Source: Cryomorphaceae bacterium (GTDB lineage Bacteria > Bacteroidota > Bacteroidia > Flavobacteriales_D > Crocinitomicaceae). From it: a DNA stretch of 55,510 nt. The translations under genes and the position numbers were made by a program. The stretch lies in NCBI GenBank assembly GCA_027490665.1, contig JAIXXP010000117.1:1-55510 (forward strand), read 5' to 3'. Below the pieces are notes generated by a model that saw only the letters and a program-made list of their open reading frames with translations, ran no database searches and was not told where the DNA came from. This document shows, piece after piece, positions 52,218 to 55,510 of the stretch (position 1 is the first letter of the stretch; each line of letters starts with the position of its first letter).

Positions 52218-53918
52218 CTAGCGCACTAAATGCACAAATCCATGACCAACTTTACCGCTAAATGTGAGGTATTTATAGGTGTAGACGCCCTCAAGAAGGT
52301 TCTTGCCTGAAGTATCTTTTCCGTCCCAATTGTTTTGGTAATTTGTTGCTGAGAAAACAACATTTCCCCAGCGGTTAAGAATGATGACCTCTGTATTTGC
52401 TGGTATGTTATCAACTTCAAAAAAATCATTGATGCCGTCATCGTTAGGTGAGATGACATTTGGGAAGACAAATGCTACGTTGCTACTATCAACCGGCTCG
52501 TCAATTATACATGGTAAAACGACAATCTGATCACTTCCCGAACCGCAAGCGCCATTGACGGTTGCACTGTAAATTCCAGGACTGGTAACCGTAAAGAACT
52601 GACCCGTGTTGGCTCCGGCAGCTCCTCCCCAAGACCAGGATGTGCCTTCACCTGCATTTAGAAGTAGTGTTTCTCCTTCGCAAAGATAAACGGTGTCGGG
52701 TCCAAACTGAATTTGTGCTTCGTAACTGTTGTAAAAAATCCATGCAGGGAAATTCGGTAATGCAAAAAATCCAAAAGAGGTAACAAAATCACTGGGATAG
52801 GAAAAAACAGAAAGGCTGACTGTTGGTGTTGAGGTATTCGGACAATTAATGCTTCCTATTCCGGTTGCTATACTTCCAGTTGCCAGATCAATAGTTAGAT
52901 ATGTGTAATATATTTTTCCATCAGGAGCAAGTTGCATGTAGTTGCCATCAAAGTTTTGCTCAATTACTTGAGCTGTTGCTGACAAATCTTGTCCGGTAGA
53001 TTGAGCAAGAAGAATGTCGTATTGAATCAACTGTGTGCTCGCGTTGAACTGATCAATTACCCCCGCGTATAAGTATTGTCCATTAGGTGAAAATTCAAAA
53101 TAACTGGAGTTCGCACCCCCTAAATCTGCAGCAAAACTCAAGACGCCTGTACTTAGGTCAAAATCAAAAAGTCCAGCTTGCGTCATCACCTTGTTACAAC
53201 AGGTTTGGCCAGGCACATATGGATAAGGGCTTGCTTTGATGATGCCGCCTGAGGTTGAAAAAGGAGTCGGATATATTCCTGCTAACTGAACGCCACTTTG
53301 TGTCACACTGTAAACGCCAATTCCGGAGGTGTCTTGGTTGATCAAAATCCAGTAATCAGTTTGGTTGGCGTGGCGTATCGCACAGATTCCTTCGTACGAG
53401 TAATCATATACTTGAACATCTGCTTCAATTACCTCCCCAAGTCCACCATTTAATGACATATCAATTTTAAAATAGCGCAACCCTCTACCATTTGGCTCTG
53501 AAGGAACTACCCCGTCAAGGTCGAATTCAATTTCCTCCATGGTAAATAGATAGTAAATATCTGCTTCGCCTGGTGCAGGAACAACCACGGATGACTGTGC
53601 TGCACTCCAACCACCACCTTCTTGGCCTTGCATGTCGTACATGACCTCATTGTTTTTATTCCAAATTTTACCACCATCTTGTCCGCTTGAAGGAAGTCTG
53701 CCTCCTCCGTTGGAATAGAAAAGAAGTTCGCCGTTTGCATCACAAAAAGAGGTGCACCCTTCAAAAGTGAACATTTGACTACCTGAGGTTTGCACGGGAG
53801 TACCACTGTTAAAATCTAAACTGTGTCCGATGCCAAAATGCCATACATTCGCTTCTTTTTGAGCAAATGCTGCCGTAGAAGCAAACAGCACAAAAAAACA
53901 GAGTAAGTATTTTTTCAT
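52218..53918 (-). CDS. Secreted beta-propeller-like protein with type B T9SS C-terminal domain
   Basis: This is a 566-residue secreted protein. It opens with a signal peptide (MKKYLLCFFVLFASTAAFAQ), then NVWHFGIGHSLDFNSG, an opening I associate with Bacteroidota gliding-motility-associated secreted proteins. About 40-390 consists of repeated strands with YxxL/YFEFSPNGQYLYAG blocks, suggesting a beta-propeller. A short Ig-like domain (about 400-465) precedes the C-terminal sorting domain (about 475-566; FPNVISPNDDGINDFF, VIILNRWGNVVF and NNWDGKD). I start at the ATG at 53918, which opens the signal peptide. The function is unknown; it is probably attached to the cell surface. Confidence 0.85.
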   Translation of the reverse strand: MKKYLLCFFVLFASTAAFAQKEANVWHFGIGHSLDFNSGTPVQTSGSQMFTFEGCTSFCDANGELLFYSNGGGRLPSSGQDGGKIWNKNNEVMYDMQGQEGGGWSAAQSSVVVPAPGEADIYYLFTMEEIEFDLDGVVPSEPNGRGLRYFKIDMSLNGGLGEVIEADVQVYDYSYEGICAIRHANQTDYWILINQDTSGIGVYSVTQSGVQLAGIYPTPFSTSGGIIKASPYPYVPGQTCCNKVMTQAGLFDFDLSTGVLSFAADLGGANSSYFEFSPNGQYLYAGVIDQFNASTQLIQYDILLAQSTGQDLSATAQVIEQNFDGNYMQLAPDGKIYYTYLTIDLATGSIATGIGSINCPNTSTPTVSLSVFSYPSDFVTSFGFFALPNFPAWIFYNSYEAQIQFGPDTVYLCEGETLLLNAGEGTSWSWGGAAGANTGQFFTVTSPGIYSATVNGACGSGSDQIVVLPCIIDEPVDSSNVAFVFPNVISPNDDGINDFFEVDNIPANTEVIILNRWGNVVFSATNYQNNWDGKDTSGKNLLEGVYTYKYLTFSGKVGHGFVHLVR

Positions 53919-54113
53919 TGGCGTAAAATGAAACATACATTTGATCATCTTCACTGTAGAAACAATGGAAAAAAACATTTGTTTAATTTGCAATTACAGC
54001 CTTGAGTTGTCGGGATTTCATAACTTGAAACCCTTACCAGTATTTAAGTTGATTTAGTTGATAATAGATTAAATACATAAGCAACTTAAGCGAAATAAAT
54101 ACACTTTTGTTCT

Positions 54114-54698
54114 ATGAATTTTAACATGAATAAAGGGAGGATAGAATCCTTTAGCGATGGAGTGATTGCTATTGTCATCACAATTATGGTTTTACAATTG
54201 CACATTCCTCAACTCAAAGAGGACTGCACCTCAAATGAGGTTTGGGATGCCATCTTTTCAATTGTGCCGAAATTATTTGATTATCTCCTGAGTTTCGTCG
54301 TGATTTCAATTCTGTGGTTGAATCATCATGCCTTATTTGATAAGCTTCCGCATTCTACCTCTAAGTTGGTTTGGTATAATGCGTTTTTATTATTTGCTAT
54401 GTCGCTTATTCCGCTCCCTACTGCTTTTTTATCGAAGTATCCACTTCTGCCTCAAGCGGTGATGTTCTATGGCTTTATTATGTTTTTAAATGCGTTTGCC
54501 TTTATGCTGCTGCGCAGGTATATCGAAGTGAAAGCGAAGCTCATTCCGTACAATCAAATGGTACAAAAAAGCAACTTAATAGCAAGTGTGCTGTATTTGT
54601 TGTCAATACCACTTGCGTTTTTTTCTGTTTACTTGTCCTACATCATTTTTGTGGGTATCCCAATTTGGTATTTTCTACCGGATAAATTCCATAAGTAA
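54114..54698 (+). CDS. TMEM175/DUF1211 family potassium channel-like protein
   Basis: This 194-residue membrane protein has about six helices. The family signature R-x-x-x-F-S-D-G-V is present at the start of helix 1 (RIESFSDGVIAIVITIMVL), followed by WLNHHALF after helix 2. Bacterial TMEM175 proteins are tetrameric potassium-permeable channels lacking the usual selectivity filter. A start at the ATG at 54126 is possible and would remove four residues. A near-consensus -7 box (CACTTTTG, 54102-54109, first T replaced) ends four bases before the ATG. The gene is convergent with the FISUMP lipoprotein. Confidence 0.82.
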   Translation: MNFNMNKGRIESFSDGVIAIVITIMVLQLHIPQLKEDCTSNEVWDAIFSIVPKLFDYLLSFVVISILWLNHHALFDKLPHSTSKLVWYNAFLLFAMSLIPLPTAFLSKYPLLPQAVMFYGFIMFLNAFAFMLLRRYIEVKAKLIPYNQMVQKSNLIASVLYLLSIPLAFFSVYLSYIIFVGIPIWYFLPDKFHK

Positions 54699-54706
54699 AG
54701 CAGCAA

Positions 54707-55393
54707 TCAATTTTTAAGGCAGCGCACAGAAAAACCAACCGTGCGATAAGACGAACCAAAAAGTGGATCGAATTGATTTTTTCGCAAGTGAAATGCATTG
54801 GCGCTATAGCCATTGGTTGTGTCTTTGCTCCAAAAACTGGCATATTCATCTATACTGGAAAAAATTCCACTCTCTTTGCGATAGCCTGAGCCATAAGCAT
54901 GAAAATGCAAGGCATCTGCATCCGGGTACGCACCAATAAACGACGAATGTTGTAAGGCCATAGCGTCTAAATCTTGTTTTTGGAGCGCAACTTTTAAATC
55001 TTTCCAATCAGAATCAGCAGCCATACGCCAACCTTTTGGCGCCAAACCTCTTGGGTCGTTCACGGCATACCAATTATAGAGTTTGCCAAATTTTTCACCC
55101 AGTTTAGGGTCGTTGTTGTAATAACACCATGCTGGTGTACCTGTGCCGCCTGCTTTTTTCCATTCTTCAGCAGTTTTGGCATGCATAATGGCGTCTCCGT
55201 TTTTAAAATGTGGCTCGTTCAGGTTTTGATCCATCCAAGTTTGTTCCCCAATAAGGCAAGTGCCATAGGTTTGGCTTGGTTCGACTTCTTTGTAGACGAT
55301 TGCTTGTTTCTTTTTGGCTTTGGTTTCTTTGGTAGCTGAAGAGCAAGCACCAAATAAAAAACTTGAAAGTATGATGAGAAAGATGTAGCGCAT
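54707..55393 (-). CDS. FISUMP-domain lipoprotein
   Basis: This is a 228-residue predicted lipoprotein: signal IFLIILSSFLFGAC (Cys about 17), a Lys-rich linker, then a FISUMP domain (Fibrobacter succinogenes major paralogous domain) from about 45 to 228. Hallmarks are IGEQTWMDQNLN, YNWYAVNDPRGLAPKGWRMAADSDW, FWSKDTTNGYSANAFHLR and RTVGFSVRCLKN. The fold is related to formylglycine-generating-enzyme/C-type-lectin-like domains. The function of the family is unknown, but it is abundant in Bacteroidota secreted proteins. I start at the ATG at 55393, since the longer frame (to 55480) lies in the tRNA terminator region. Confidence 0.85.
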   Translation of the reverse strand: MRYIFLIILSSFLFGACSSATKETKAKKKQAIVYKEVEPSQTYGTCLIGEQTWMDQNLNEPHFKNGDAIMHAKTAEEWKKAGGTGTPAWCYYNNDPKLGEKFGKLYNWYAVNDPRGLAPKGWRMAADSDWKDLKVALQKQDLDAMALQHSSFIGAYPDADALHFHAYGSGYRKESGIFSSIDEYASFWSKDTTNGYSANAFHLRKNQFDPLFGSSYRTVGFSVRCLKN

Positions 55394-55439
55394 TTTTAAA
55401 AATATCAAAAATGTTTGGAAAAGTGAATCGAGTTGAAAC

Positions 55440-55472
55440 AAAAAACCCTCAATTCTAATAGAATCAAGGGTT
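55440..55472 (-). terminator. Terminator of the tRNA transcript
   Basis: The imperfect inverted repeat AACCCTxxATTCT / AGAATxxAGGGTT (about 55444-55472) is followed on the minus strand by six T residues (A run at 55440-55445). It lies 16 bases past the tRNA 3' end. Confidence 0.7.
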
Positions 55473-55487
55473 AATTTCACAATAATG

Positions 55488-55510
55488 TACTCGAGGCGGG
55501 ACTTGAACCC
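55488..55510 (-). tRNA. tRNA 3' end, cut by the window edge (isotype not determinable)
   Basis: On the minus strand the last 23 bases read GGG TTCAAGT CCCGC CTCGAGT A: half of the T stem, a standard T loop (TTCAAGT), the 3' T-stem strand, the seven-base acceptor strand CTCGAGT and discriminator A. The next bases are CAT, so CCA is not encoded and would be added after transcription. The anticodon lies outside the window. Confidence 0.85.

Overview
The window looks like ordinary chromosome from a member of the Bacteroidota, most likely Flavobacteriales; a Crocinitomicaceae/Cryomorphaceae-type marine or freshwater genome would fit, but I cannot place it to family. Supporting signs are many promoters with the Bacteroidota -7 box TAnnTTTG and no clear Shine-Dalgarno sequences, two secreted proteins ending in the gliding/type B type-9-secretion (T9SS) domain, Bacteroidota-specific families (DUF4175, DUF4296, DUF4403), a two-gene atpD-atpC operon, and a tRNA 3' end without an encoded CCA. 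I see no insertion sequences, phage genes, CRISPR arrays or pseudogenes.

Layout. 1-4057 (+): prs and rplY, then a tight polyprenol-sugar transferase / pyrC / DUF4296 operon. 4082-12858 (-): murI; the envelope operon uppS-bamA-ompH-ompH; atpD-atpC; and rbfA followed by a LolC/E-like permease. 12898-16642 (+): an MsbA-like exporter, a fatty acid desaturase, a MmcQ-like protein and an S4-domain protein. 16639-23873 (-): a 2-hydroxyacid dehydrogenase, then DUF4175 / RsbW-like ATPase / ybeY / mnmG. 23874-24421: a 548-base AT-rich region without genes. 24422-30591: rpiB (+), then OmpA-like, DUF4403 and a small secreted protein, icd and fumC (all -). 30657-30812 (+): a 51-residue membrane protein too short for usual ORF cut-offs. 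30856-36855: bestrophin, tryptophan dioxygenase, a solitary peptide-binding protein and a large T9SS protein. 36974-45130 (+): M20 dipeptidase, a lipoprotein, polA, rseP and paaZ. 45137-55393: an RND/MMPL transporter, a FecA-like receptor, LysE, CapA, a second T9SS protein, a TMEM175-like channel and a FISUMP lipoprotein. A tRNA runs off the right edge.

Most of the content is housekeeping: nucleotide synthesis (prs, pyrC), envelope building (murI, uppS, bamA, ompH, msbA-like), energy metabolism (atpDC, icd, fumC) and RNA maturation (rbfA, ybeY, mnmG). The most notable signals lie between and across genes. (1) Two perfect parS-type 16-mers, 35 bases apart, sit at the mnmG/ybeY junction, one of them inside the ybeY coding sequence; with the AT-rich gap 4 kb away they suggest an origin-proximal segregation region. 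(2) The permease after rbfA has no ATG, GTG or TTG ahead of its first membrane helix; its frame begins with ATT directly after, and in frame with, the rbfA stop. (3) Several -7 boxes lie only 3-5 bases from the start codon, implying leaderless mRNAs. (4) The 51-residue membrane protein has its own promoter and terminator. I found no convincing new defence or biosynthetic system.
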